64,000 nt of DNA from contig NC_065532.1 of NCBI RefSeq assembly GCF_020184175.1, positions 27,590,001 to 27,654,000 on the forward strand, read 5' to 3'. Below, piece after piece: positions 13,474-27,198 of the stretch (position 1 is the first letter of the stretch; every line of letters starts with the position of its first letter). This stretch comes from Aphis gossypii. Its lineage: Eukaryota > Arthropoda > Insecta > Hemiptera > Aphididae. The position numbers and the translations under genes are program-made. The notes under the pieces were generated by a model. That model did no database searches. It was given only the letters and a program-made list of their open reading frames with translations, and was not told the origin of the DNA.

Positions 13474-13806
13474 CAGTAGAACCTCGATTAACCAAGGTAA
13501 TAGCGGGAAGGGGTTACACATATAATTAATAAAAACCACGGTTAATCGAGACTTTTTATTTATTTATTACGTGAATAATATGTGTGTAAATTGTCATGTT
13601 AGAAAAATTATATAAGGATTAAGGACTTAAAATATGAAGTAATTAATCTTTGATTTTTACTATTTGAAATTATTTTCCTTACTTATACTTATTTTATTTA
13701 AATTCATGACATCATGGAAGTTCTATTTCTGTTTCTAAAGAACCTATTTCTTTACTATCAGTACACATAAATTTCGGAAGAAGTACGGTTAATTGAGGTT
13801 CTACTG
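13474..13806. mobile_element. pogo/Tigger-type MITE, 333 bp
   Basis: The left end CAGTAGAACCTCGATTAACC and the complement of the right end CAGTAGAACCTCAATTAACC differ at one of 20 positions. The sequence is the familiar pogo/Tigger terminal repeat. TA follows the right end; the left flank is AA, so that side of the TA duplication has decayed. A second inverted copy of the terminal word lies inside at 13537-13550. There is no transposase. Confidence 0.8.
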
Positions 13807-15002
13807 TACATGGAAAATTTCACAAACGTGATTATCTATCCAATTTATAGTCACTAAAATGAAATTCTTAAATTAGTAAAACGCCATAACAGTTAACACA
13901 AATAATACAGGAAGTAAATATTATTACTAAATTCTCTAATCAGTTTCTGAAGTATCAATATTTTATTATAATTTTTTACTTTTTCATAAAAATGTTACTG
14001 TTAATGAGTCTTTTTACTTTTTAAGTAAATATCACTTTAAAATTGTGGGACACTTTATACTTGAAAAGTTTGTAATTTATAAAATATAGCTTTTGGTTAG
14101 TGTAATTGAATACAAATAGTCACTTAATACCTCATATTACTTATATTTAATAAAATATGTTAAAAATTATTGTATATTTAATAATAGGTATGTTAACATT
14201 TTTTTCATCAAATATTTTAAAATTACTATACATTGGTTCATGTTACATTGTTACTTTAATAATATTATGTAGATATATAATTAATATATAATTAATTTGC
14301 ATAATAATTTACCTACCTATTACATAAAATGGTTTATACAAACTGCAGGTACAAAATCAAAATTGTTTTATAAATATATAATAATATCACTTTATTATAA
14401 TGATTAATGGCTCTTTTATATTAAACGTACTTAGTTAATTCTATAGTATTTGTATATAATTATATAAGTAATAAGTATTTAATATTTATATAGGTATCTA
14501 CGATATGAAAAGTTATTAATAAAAAGCATAATATAATAGGCTAAATGATGTTTTTAGCAAGTTCTAAAAATATACTATGGATTTGTCTCTTTTTTGATCT
14601 ATGTATATTGTAATATTGTATAGGTACAAAAAAACCGTTTAGCATATTAAATGCAATTTTAAATTTCTGCTTGTCATCTATATTTATTATGCATGCATGT
14701 TATAACAAATAATTGTTAATAAAACTATATAATTTATTTTATTTGAGTTTCCAAAATAATAAAAATAAATTGTTTAGGTACATAGTATCAAATGTTTCTC
14801 TAATTCATGTTAATTAATTAAAAGTATTTAAAGTGTAAAATTTAAATGGAGACATGTAGATCAGATCAACATTTTGTGTAGGGTTACCTCAACCCCGAGG
14901 TTGTAATAGAAAAAAGTTTAAATAAAAAGTCAAAAAAATTCGACAGTAAAAATATACTTTTGTACTTCAAATATACTCTGGTCTTCTTGGAAGTAGAAAA
15001 TT
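13807..15002. other. A+T-rich intergenic DNA
   Basis: No gene or element recognised. Confidence 0.6.
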
Positions 15003-15150
15003 GGTTTTGGTACCAAAATAAACATGGGAAGTTGTACTAAAAAATCTTGGAATAGTCTTGACATTTTTAATATATATTTGTTAAAATTTTCTTTTTCTGT
15101 TTCAAGATTTTTTAGTGTGAGTTCTCAAGTATTTTTGGTACTAAAATATG
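15003..15150. mobile_element. Foldback (palindromic) MITE-like element
   Basis: Left arm about 15003-15055 and right arm about 15098-15150 are imperfect inverted copies. They share TTTTGGTACCAAAA / TTTTAGTACCAAAA and TACTAAAAAATCTTG / CACTAAAAAATCTTG, separated by about 42 bp. The target site is unclear and there is no ORF. Confidence 0.55.
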
Positions 15151-18100
15151 TTAATACGACCAACGAGGGTTCGCTAGTCGACTAGTCATTATGTACTATT
15201 GCCTATTGGAACTTAGAAGTACTAAGTACGGTTTAGGTAAAAAAATTACGAATTACTGAAATCATAAGTTATTCTTGCAGATTGCGACAACTGCGACATA
15301 ATTCAAAAATCATATTCATTCAACCATTTCAACCACTTCATGAAGATCAGACGTAAGTTACAGTACCACACTAATAAGGTTGAAACCCGGTTATATAACA
15401 TCGCAACAGCGCAGTGCTCACGGTTTATAAATAAAATATTTTCGTAACGAAAATAATAATTAATATTGAAAATGAATACTACTATAATTTGTTCGATTTT
15501 ATAATTTATATTTATATTACTACCACACTACAGAACAAATTAAAACCACGTATAATTGTTATTAATCAACAATCGGCAAGATAACGTATGGTTTAAGAGT
15601 GTATTGTGAATGTTATTTTAAAATCTACAATTTCCATTCTGAAAATAATTGAGGATTTGCTTTAAAATTAAATTTAAAAATAAACCTATACGATTCATTA
15701 AATAATGTTGTTTCTTTTAAATATAATAATGTCAAAAGCCAATTCACTATAATACATAAACATAACTCAGTTAGATTATTTAGTAGTCAGTACCATTGAT
15801 TTTATAAAATCAATATCAGTATGTTACTAGGTTTAATTTATTGTATTTTGCATTTGTAAGACGAAGACAACGTATTCGGGTATCATCTTAAGCAATTTAT
15901 TTTTAAAGAAGTATTATGAAAATTTTTAACAAATTATTTGATTTTCAAGTTGAAAACATTTTAATTTAAGCTGTATAACAAAACAAACATACATACAATT
16001 CAAATTTTATGTTTTTATTTAAATCGTAGTTGATAAATTGTGTAGTCCTTAAAGATTTGTATAAGAGATTATTGTAAAATAAAATACATATAATATTTTA
16101 TAACAAAGTAAACTAATTTTGTGATTTTTATACCTACCCACAAGGGCCCATGCTCCCCTGTCAATTTTCTATCGACAATTTTTTTGTTACTACGAGTATC
16201 ATATAAATGAAAAATACAGTAAATAAGAATAATACTACCTACTTGTATAACTTGTATGAGTTACAGACTTGAATTTGACCTATGAGGCAATTAAGTATGA
16301 GAATCTATAAAAATATTTGTACTTATTAATCACTACATATATGTATAATCACTTGCCTTTATGTATAAATTATTATTTTGGTGTGTGATATTATGGAATC
16401 AACATTAATATATTAAATATATTACTAAATACCAATTTTGTTTAAAAATAAGAGTAACTACCTATGTAATTATGATTTATGAATCATTATTATACAATTT
16501 ATATGTGTCCCCCCCTATCAAAATATCCAAGATCCGCCCCTGTACCAACCTAAATTATTTTATTAAATTTTAAACATCAGTGCATATCGTTATAATTTAT
16601 AACACTAATAAAATTGTTAATCGATACAATATTATATATTATTTACTAGCTGAATTACCCGTTTCGCCCGTGTGTATTTTTGTGTTTTTCATATTTAGGA
16701 TTAGAAGTATTGGTGAACGCGCGATGCATGAGATTATTTTTATCGATTAAAACGCGCGCGTACGATACGTCGCGTATAATACACGTCCATGTGAAACGGG
16801 CCTAAGTTCTCGGAATAATAATTCTTATCTACACGACGGACAAAAAGGATATTAGGTTGATGGTAGCTGGAAACCCGCGGGTCGCCGTGCAGCACAATAT
16901 ACGTATTGGCAGTAAATAATTATAAATAAAAATTGTTTATTATTACTCCACTAAAACGCAACATTATTGAAAATGCTTTCTTATTGCTCGGTGAAAATAC
17001 GAGAAGAACTCATATAATATTGTATAATGTATCTGTAAAATGTTAATAATAATCCAGTATTTTGATTGTTGAATCAATGTTTACCGAAAACATGCATTTC
17101 TTATATTATTTATGTTTAAAATGTTTAAATATTACAATAGTACTATAATATAATATTTACATTATATTATTAATGTGTTATTCATCTTTGACTTTTGATT
17201 CACTTCTGGAGAGCTATGTCAATTTAATAGGTTCGTTATAAAAATAGCCAATAGCATAAAATTGATTTGGAAATGTCGTTGCATTTATAAATAATAAAGT
17301 ATAATAATATACGTAAAATGTTCAAGTCCCACAAATAATATTTTTGGATTACTACAAAATAACTGAAATCATTATTCTTAGTTTTATTATTAACTTTAAT
17401 CAGAGTTAAAACAAAATATACTCTATATTATTTGTTTAAGCTTAAATTAATATAAAAAAAAGTTCCTTATATTTTACTTTTACATTTATCGATTTCGGTA
17501 AAGAATTTTATTTTTATTTACAAGTTTTAGGTATAATAACAAAATTAAACACTATATAATAAATTTAAACGTTTTGTAATTTTAACGAATTTTATCAAAA
17601 TTTAAACCAAATTATGTTTTTTTAAGTTGTGTTCTTGTATGTGTCTATGTATCTTTAATACTTTTGAAAAACTTTGATAACAATTATTAACAACTTAAAA
17701 GCAATTTTTTTAACCGAGTGAACAATTTTTATTGACTTTTATAGAAAAAAAAAATTGAAAAGCTTAAATTTCACTATAAACTTGCAATAACTTGGTATAA
17801 AATTAATAACTATCTAAGATAAAAAATCCCCAAACATTTTTAAAACTGAAAATTAAATGTTCATCTTTGAAAAAATCTTCCTGTATATACAACATGTCAA
17901 CATCGCATGTATAATAAATAATAATCTTCAGTTGGCGGTGGTAACTACTGGTGAGTGGCTGGAGGATGTAACTTCTCTAATTTTTTCTTTATCACATACG
18001 CATTTTCTTAATGTTAAATGTACAATAAGGTAGCGTATACCAATTAGAACTTTTTGTGATGTTAACACAATATTTTATAGCAATTATTTGTAATTTTCAA

Positions 18101-21100
18101 CTATTGGATGGTATTTAGTAAACATCAGTTGATCATAAAAATATATTGAAAACTTAAGACCAATCCAAACCAACTATTAACAAAAATATTCTATGTTTTA
18201 TGGCTTAGTATTTTTAAATGGATATTCTTGTAATATATAATGATAAATAATGATAAATCATAACAATAATATGTAGATGTATAATATGTGTGAGTGTGTG
18301 TAAGTTTTTTCTACTATAATATTATACCTAATACTATTACATTATTTTTACATTAGTTATGCTTATACATTTAAACTCTTAAAAATATCGTGTAAAAATG
18401 TTTAAGTATTTTTTTTTTCATATTAGAATATTCTAATTTCTCTTTTACAGTCATATTTTGCAACATACGTACAAAATACTTATACCTATTTTGCAAATTT
18501 GCATAATACTGATTTGAAGGGAATAATTGTGATTACTACTAAAATTGAAAATATTTATTTTTTACTTTATTATAACGCTTTTTACTATTGTTACCCAAGT
18601 GAAAAATGTGTTTATTCACAAATTTTTTTAGCATTATTTTACTGATAATATTATATTACTGCACTTGACAAGTGTCAAGTACTTTACAAATATAATAAAA
18701 ATTACTACCCAGTGTTAAGGTTGGGCTATTGAGGTTAATCAAGGGCCAACAACAAAATAAGTCCATTAAATAGTCCATTTACAGTAAAAATATTAATATT
18801 TTAAACGAGTTTGTAAAAAAGTATATTTAATGAATATTAAATAATTAAATATTACAATGACTCGCGTAACTCGCAGCTATGTTGTAACAATAATACGGCG
18901 CACATAATACCTCTCATTATACATGTGAACAAATGAAGTCACTCATGTAGAAATAGCAGTTTTAAGTACCTATGCATACATTATGTCTGTACAGTATAAT
19001 CTAATTTCATTTTTTTTTAGTTTTATTAAAAAGTTTAAAATACAATTAAACATCTAACCTCACGGATACTTCGATTATGAACATTTTAAGTTTATTTTAA
19101 AGAGTAAGTAGTTATAGTTGATTATATTTATTCACCTATTATACAAATATACTAATTCCTATAGGAATTATACTCGTATTTAATAGAAATTAGTATTTAT
19201 TTTTTTTTGTTTGGATTTAAAGTTGTATGGTTGTTTTACTAAAATACAGTGATTAAGTATCAAAAGTATCTATTTAGTCTACTTAACTTCCATTAGTTAC
19301 TTTATTAAAACAATTTCATTGTTGTGTTTACAGTTTTAGTTAATCGTGGTTAATTACATAAAATAATAATTTTATCCTAGAATAGTATCTAGAATAATTT
19401 AGATTAGTTTTAAATTATTATTATATAAACTTTTTATTATGCTTTTAATAATATGCTTTATTTAGTGATTATTGTTATTTATTTTAATTTAGCGTTCAAC
19501 CGATTCTTACTGGCTACTTATAGTAGTTTAATATTATTTCTTTACTGTTTCCAGATGTTTTTAATTTGATTTTATGAAGTTTAAATAAAACCTATATACT
19601 TTTAGCTTTGATTATTATAATACTATGTTAATTTTATTTTGTTTCGATCAGATACGAGTATATAATACATAAATCTTACCTGTTCTTCGAGAAGTTTGTT
19701 GATTTCTTTTCGTGGTTATTGACTATATATATTCTACGACAGACTTGTTTTCTACTCGGTCCACCATTGTGAAAATGCACTACCCCACGTTATATTCGAT
19801 TTAAAATACACTCAAATATACGATTGGTAGATTTTGTAATGGAAAACTAGGCCACCCAAAAAACTCTGTACTAGAGGGCGATAGAATTATTCTCGTATTT
19901 TCACTTTTCAGTCAAATATAATAGTAGAAACTGTGTCTACGTATTGGGATTGTTTTATTCGTTATTGACATATTCAACGGCAATGTTGATTTAGTTGATT
20001 TTTTAGCTCGTATATCATGATGACAGATACATTTTATTTCCGATTTTTGTTTATACTAATCTCTACACCAAAATTTCTCGATGGTTTTTTCTCAGTATGT
20101 TAATATATTAAATAAATATTGTTCAAGATGAATATTCAAACAAATTGTTTTCATTATTTCTACCACTACCGGACATAATAAACAGTAACTAAACTCTTTG
20201 AAAAAGGTACACACATTTTAAAATTACCTAAATCGTTTTGGAAATGTTAAGTGTATCTAATGTTATTTTTTCAAAAACTAATTTCAGCCTTGTGTATTTT
20301 GTACGAATATAATATGTTTCTGCAAATCGAGTATCAATACAAATGACTTAAAAAATATTAAACTGTTATTCTGTTTGCTTAGGAGGCGTCACTTGTGAGG
20401 CGACGATTTTTGTGTGTAGCTTGTGTGAAAACGTCATAATAATAATATTATGGAAGTGACAGAGATACTTATATTTTGTGCCAAATAAAATTATATTAAT
20501 TGAAAACGTAATAAAAATTGTTTCGGGAGTATTTTTTAATTTTTATTTAACAGGGTAAAATTAATTTTTGTCGGCAGTGTTTTAGATGTTTCCATTTTGC
20601 GAGTTAAAATAAATGTCATTATTTGTACACCAAGTACAATACATACAATAATATAATCTGGACATTTGTATTATGTGTAATACACTATACACTTCAATCT
20701 CAGTAAACCATGTAAACTAATAGTATTGTTTAATGTTTATAATATGTTTATTAAAATATAAATTGACATAACAATACTCTGAGACATGTGATTTTGTGTG
20801 GCCAAATGCCTAAACACCTATTTAAAGCCGAAAGCTTTATTAAAGTAAGAACTGAAAAAGATTTATAACAATGTCATTTTTAGGTATAATTAACTTTGAA
20901 TAAATTACAAATAAAAAAATTACAATTTTGTACAAAAAATTTCTATCAAACTATTTATAATACAAATACATTACTTTATAATTACGTATTATAAATTATA
21001 TACATGACACATAATTTATTAAATAAAATTAAATATAAATAAATAAATAATTTTCCTTCCCTCACCACTCAAAATATTTTCTCTCCGATAAGAAATATAA

Positions 21101-22681
21101 CAATAATACAATTTTATTGATAAAAGTTGTTGAACTGAACGATACCTATATACAATTAAAATAAAAAACACATTTTTGTGAATAATAGAATAATCAATTA
21201 AATTACAATATTTAAGAAATATGAAATTTATTTTAAGTAGATATTCAAAAGAAACCATTATTATTATTACTCAATGGCTAAGCAATATAAAAATATTTAA
21301 TTATTTCTGATTTTGAGCAGAAATATTATTTATGAATTAATTTAACTATAAATAATTTAAGTTTTAACTGTTTATTAAATTTGAATTCTGCACTGGTCCC
21401 TATAGATATAATTACAACATCATTAATTAATTTATTTTAAATTTAGTCTCTGTATAATAATCTAAACTTAATCAGTTTCGTTATTAAGTTGTACAATTTT
21501 ACTAAAGATCATGCAATAATTTTTTTTTTTAAAACCTAAAAAAAGTTTGACATTTTGTTTTATACTAACAAATAACAATATTGTACTAGTACGACTACAA
21601 TTAAGTTAGCCTAAGTAAACTTATTACATATAATATTATAACAATACAATAAATAATACCAGAGAGAAATCCTTCGGCAACTTTAAGTGGTAAGGTGTGG
21701 AAAAATATCAAATACCAATCTACATTGGAGTTATTGAGACGTGGACGTTTGTTTCAGCGACAGTTGACTATTCTGAACTGACTATCGCTTTAATAACTGT
21801 TTTCGTTTTGTGTTGCGAATACAATTATACAATATTTAGATTTTTTGTTGTTGTGGTCAAACATGAATTATTTTATGAAGAAAATCATCATGCATACGGA
21901 TATTATTAATGTTTATACATATAATAACAAACATATTAGGTCAAGCCTCAAGCGTAATGCAATATATAACAGGATTAGAGTAGTTGCATAGTAATATCGT
22001 ATATTTTTCCATACGAACTTGTTCATGAATACCAAATAATTTAGCGAAATAATAAAAAAAACAATTGTGTTGTGTTTTAAAATCCAATCACTCCATTCTG
22101 ATTAAATGTAAAAATAATTCAAAAATTGGAAAAACGAGTGTTTCATGTGGGATAAAAAAATAATCTTATCAAACTAAAGATGTTTTTTAAACAGTTTGGA
22201 CATTTTTATACTAAAAATCACGATTTTCAACTAATATACGAACTACGTGTGTAAGATATGCGGTTTATTTGAAACTAAATGTTTATACTTTTCATGTATA
22301 ACCTCATATTACTAAAAAAAAAAAAATAACAGAATGTAAAATAATTTGTTTGAATTACTTCTAATTTAAAAATAATATTTTTAGATATTGAATTTTAGAA
22401 CTATTCACATTGTTCTTGACTAATTTATAAATAAATATAAATAATAAATAAATAAAAAAAGAATACTTATTAACATTAATTATCTAACCAATTATATATG
22501 TATGCATAAAAATATAACTTGTCTTAACAGTTACGGAGTTTAAATAAATACGAGTACTAATAAAAAAATCTATTATAATATACATTTATTTATTTACTAT
22601 ACTAAGTACTTTATGGTATCGGTAGAAAAATATGCATTTCTGTGTTTATAATTATAACGGAAATCTGTCTAAAACTGATTT
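15151..22681. other. A+T-rich intergenic DNA with transposon remnants
   Basis: No gene recognised. A patch at 16506-16552 contains CCCCCCTATCAAAATATCCA and GATCCGCCCCTG, a pattern seen at ends of insect DNA transposons. A G+C-enriched patch at 16648-16910 has CCCGTTTC words in inverted orientation. The plus ORF at 21697-21909 has no recognisable domain. Confidence 0.5.
16506..16910. mobile_element. Probable decayed transposon remnants
   Basis: GGGGCGGATC-type word (minus strand) near 16540, then a G+C-rich stretch with CCCGTTTCGCCCGTGTGTAT at about 16660 and the inverted CACGTCCATGTGAAACGGGCC at about 16782. The similar inverted words suggest an element of roughly 150 bp, but ends and target site are not clear. 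Confidence 0.3.
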
Positions 22682-23009
22682 TTTATTGGTCCCTATTTTC
22701 AACATATTTAACGTCAAATGTTCATCATGGTATTTAGTATAATGCTAGAATGGAAAACTCGAACCTATAACATTATTTTCAAAAAACTTAAAAAATAAAT
22801 TCGTTTGTTACTAAAATATTAAGGTACGAACAATCATAATATAGTCATGATAAGACCATGCAACTATCCTGTTTTGGTAAAATTTCGTATAAACCAAAAA
22901 CAAAATCAACAACAACAACGATAATAACAACAACAATAATAACAATAATATTAATAATAATAATAGTAATAATAATAATAATAATATTAATAATCAGTTA
23001 TATTTTTAT
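22682..23009 (-). other. CngL: Probable CngL 3' UTR
   Basis: The DNA after the stop codon holds a long AAC/AAT trinucleotide tract (22906-22994). The first plausible polyadenylation signal I noted on the minus strand is AATAAA at 22687-22682. The cleavage site cannot be placed, and other AATAAA words lie further left near 22590. Confidence 0.35.
22906..22994. repeat. AAC/AAT trinucleotide microsatellite
   Basis: An imperfect (AAC)n tract that changes into (AAT)n over about 90 bp. It lies 16 bp beyond the CngL stop codon, so it would be transcribed as UUG/UUA repeats in the 3' UTR. Confidence 0.9.
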
Positions 23010-23579
23010 CTAATTTTCGGGCTGCGATACCAACGAAAAACAACTCTTAGATATAGTTGGAAGTATGTCGGGTGAAGGTGTTTGTGATGAACTGCCCCCT
23101 AAACGGACGTACTGTCCAAAATTTCTTAATATCGAATTGGAAAACGGTACGTTATCTATTGACAAACACCTTCTCCGTCCCTGAAGTCCTCTGTGTATGA
23201 TCATACTATTTTCGTCCAAAGATCTTCGGCTTAAAAGCCCTGGGTCAGCGTGTAGGTCGTTGTGGCTAGTGTGTCCCACTAACATTTCTGCTTCCCAGTT
23301 TTCCCATCTGGGTGGAAACTCTTCTTCTTCGTCGTCCGTAAAATTCATATCAATTCTGGTCTCGTCGTTTTGCCACGATGGTTCTGGAATAATCGACTTT
23401 GGCAGGTCTCGGAGTTCCATGTTCTCTTCTTCTGAACGATCTTCCCAAGATTTACTAGATAACAACGCTGAACTGTGGGAATTCGGGTTGAAATACCTCG
23501 GGTCATCTATCCCGAATGGTGATAAACTGTTGAAAGAAGATATTTTTGGACATAAGACTGTATCCACAGAATCATTTCT
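23010..23579 (-). CDS. CngL: CngL exon M: terminal coding exon and stop
   Basis: 189 codons plus TAG at 23012-23010, acceptor GATTTTCAG before AGAAATGAT. It encodes a hydrophilic C-terminus with acidic runs (DDEEEEFPPRWENWEAEM), several Ser-rich patches, and the end SFSLVSQPEN. G+C is clearly above the flanking DNA. The in-frame entry from exon L supports it as part of the channel tail. Confidence 0.87.
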   Translation of the reverse strand, partial: RNDSVDTVLCPKISSFNSLSPFGIDDPRYFNPNSHSSALLSSKSWEDRSEEENMELRDLPKSIIPEPSWQNDETRIDMNFTDDEEEEFPPRWENWEAEMLVGHTSHNDLHADPGLLSRRSLDENSMIIHRGLQGRRRCLSIDNVPFSNSILRNFGQYVRLGGSSSQTPSPDILPTISKSCFSLVSQPEN

Positions 23580-26500
23580 CTGAAAATCATTAAAATTAAT
23601 TTCACGCCTGTAAGAATTTAAATAACCATTATACAGAGTGTAACAGAGAATATTGGTAAATGCAACGAGTTGACTAAGTTGATAATTAATTTTATTTCAA
23701 ACAATATTTTAAAAAGAATGTTTAGATTAATTACCCACTAATTAGAGTAATAATATTTATGAACACAAAAAAATTTTTTTTTTGAAATACTGATGAGAAA
23801 AAGTAGCTATTACTAAATATGAAGCTGGTTAATATTACATTTGCTAGTATTCTTTCTTTTACACTGTGTATTCAAATGAAAACTTACTATAAATGGATTT
23901 TCTTCGTCTTCTTCCATATTTTTTGAATAATTATCAAGTAATGATCCTAATTTATCTTCGTCAATAGGTTGATCACAAAGTTTCTATACATCAACGAATT
24001 AATTTTAAAATATTATTATTAAGAAATGTAAAAATAAAAAGTTACCTGATTGAATTGTTCACAAAGTGTGCTTATTGTATAATCTCGTTTGTTAATTTCA
24101 GATTTGAGTTCATCTATTTTATCACGATATTTCCCTTCAATATCATTCTGTAAAATGTTAAAAATTAATATTAAATTTACTTTAATAGTTATTTAAAAAC
24201 GCAAAAAGTAAAAGTAAGTAAATAAATCGATTATAACAACACTAATGAGACTAGTAAAAGTAGTCGTTTACACAATCAAAGAACATGTTATGGGTAAATA
24301 AACAGTTTTAAAAAAATATTTAAAAGATATAAATTGGGTAAATATGATGTCTTAATAATGTTAAGTTAAATCGATTGATGAAAAAATGTATGAAGAATAA
24401 TGTACACATTTAAAACGCTTTATAAATAAAAATAAAAATAGTATAATTATTTTTACTTACTAGACATTTCTCAACTATTGTTTTCACACCATTCAATACT
24501 TCGTCGTAACAGTTTTGTCGAATATCTAGCGGACTTGACACGCACTGCATAGTGTTGGTAGACATTCGTTTGGACAGTTTTGTATGCTTTGAAGTTTTTT
24601 GGGAAGACTCTAGCAAGTCAGTCTTATGAGACAAATCTATTGGTATAAGATCGGGGTTTTTACATTGCGAAGTTATGCTCTCGGGAAACGCAAACAAGGA
24701 AGTACAAGAATCTGGCGATGATTCTATTGTGCGGCGTTGGTTGAACGTAACGTTTCTAGTCATTTTGGAGTGTCTGGCAGCGTATCCTTCTATGGTCTGT
24801 GAATTCATTAACTGGTTCACTTTATCGTTACCGAAACAGTTTGATGATAATTTCTTAAGTATATTCTTAAGCCGTATTCGTTCAGCAGTTTCATTACACT
24901 CATCTGCTGGAGAAGTGCTGCAACTCAACGACTCCTGTTTGCGAGAATTTTGGTTTCTCAGAACAACCTCCAAGGCAACTGCTTCCGAGTGACTCCGTGT
25001 TAACTGGTTGCTATACGAAACGTCCAAAGTTCTGCATCCTGATGAATCTAAGCTAGAACTTCTCAAAAACGCCTTCTCTTCCAGTTCTGCCAGCTTTTGT
25101 CGTTCATTTAGTATTTTCAATTTCTTAACGAACGACAAACCGGAATATTCCGGTGACAGATCGTTGATCGAATTGTAACGTCTTTTTGTGCCGTCTAAAT
25201 GCAACACTTTTGGTCTATGCACTATTCTAATATCACATTTTTCCTTATTAATATTATTTTCAGTACATTTATTGGTTAAACTATTGTGAGCCGATATGTT
25301 TTGAGCAATCAATGAGCCCTGCTTATATTGGTCATCTAATTTTTGGCACATAACAATAAACTTGTTTTCACAACCACCGATATTTATGTGTGAATCATCG
25401 GTGGTAGATTTCAAGTTTGATTGAAGAGACACCGTCTCGCGTGGGACTTCACTATCGGCTTTTAAGTCTTGCAACTTGGCTTTTGGAGTAAGTACCGTCG
25501 CTTTTTTTAAAAGCGTCCACAATTTTGTATTTGTCGTCGGCTTCCGCTGTCTGGTGTGTACATCCGATAATCGTTGCTTTAAGCTTATGCTTTTCACGTT
25601 TTCTTTTTTAGGAGTTTTTAATTTCACGTTTGATTTTACCTTAGGTGCACTTTCGGTCACTTCTAGATCGGTTTTCTTCGGTTTATTTTGGGTCACCACT
25701 TCTTGATCGTTTTTCTGCTTAAGAATTAATAGCCTCTGCAATAATGGAAGCCCGGCGCCGATTACTTCTTGATTATTCATCGATTCTTTGCGAGCTATTT
25801 CTGACATACTAGGTGGTGGTGACAGTAAACACTTCTTAGACTCATTAGCCCTAGGTTCTTTGTCCGATTTCGCTTTATTTAGAATTGGAATACCTGGCGA
25901 TATCGGCCTCGGATCTTCATCACTGTGGTCAGTCCCTGAAGCTAGCTCATCGCTCCATACTCGAGGCATTCTTCTTAAAATACTTTTACTGCTGGTATTT
26001 TCTGATTTGCGACCACTACTAGTTAATGGTTGTAACTCCATACTCTCTTCAACTACAGCTCTGTAAAATTTAAACATAATCATATTATATATATAAAGGT
26101 AAATATATGTGTTCCTGTTACATTATTATAATAAACGCGTTACTAATACTTTATATATATAATTTTAATTTAGTTGATTTAATTAGTTACTTTGTATAGT
26201 TTTATAATAAGTGGACTTCAGCTTATTATAGTAGATATTACCTAATTATGTTGTGTATAATTATATTAAAATATTTATAATAAATTATACTTATTTACTT
26301 TAATACGTAGGTATTCTGAACATTTTTGTATAAAATATATTTATATAAACGATAAAAAAATGTTAATGTAAATATATTTTGAAGTAATTAAAATATTAAA
26401 TACATTTTAATTGAAACTGTTATATTTGTATTTAATAGATACCATGATAAAATGGTTTTTAATAATATATTTAAATTTGGTTTATCTCACCTAGTGCCAC

Positions 26501-27155
26501 GTCGTCCTTTTGAAAATGCATTTCGAAGTCCTTTGACATCACAACGAATTTTGTCCACGAGTCCACCGCAGTTTTCTGCAGCTTCAGCCCGAGATTTTAT
26601 CCGATCTGCAACTAATGGTTTACAAATAGTATTTATAAATACGCTAAAGTTAATGCCACACAAAATCCAATTAATATTACCTACCAATTTTATTTGCATT
26701 TCTTGCTTCCATTAGACGCTTTCTGCCAAGTGTTTGAAGAATATCTTGTGCTTCGGGGTAGTCTTTCATTGCGGCAAGAACGTCTTCACGAGATAAACTG
26801 AATAACTCTGAATATCCAACTGACCGAACATCAGCAGTTCTCCTAAGAATTGCATTTTATAACACGTTTGGTTTACATAGGTAAGCAAATTAAAGATGAA
26901 AATCCAGTATAATATTGATTTAATTTAATTTTTATGTTTACAGTTAGTAAATAATAAATAAATATTTTTTTATACATAATGAAATCTAATACATACTTAT
27001 TAAATCCGTCCAAGTTGAGAATTCCTATTTCTCCAAAAAAATCGCCAGCTTTCATTATTGTCAGAACATGTCCAGTTTCACTACTGTATATACAATACAA
27101 TAAAATAAATCACCATTATAATTTATTAAATATTTAAATATTTTTTTTGTATATT

Positions 27156-27198
<43 letters not shown>

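Noticed and set aside
19155..19175. 18-bp perfect palindrome TAATTCCTATAGGAATTA
   Set aside because: Short palindromes of this composition are expected by chance in A+T-rich DNA.
23197..26066. Plus-strand ORFs of 76-128 codons over CngL exons J and M
   Set aside because: They are antisense shadows of the long coding exons on the minus strand.
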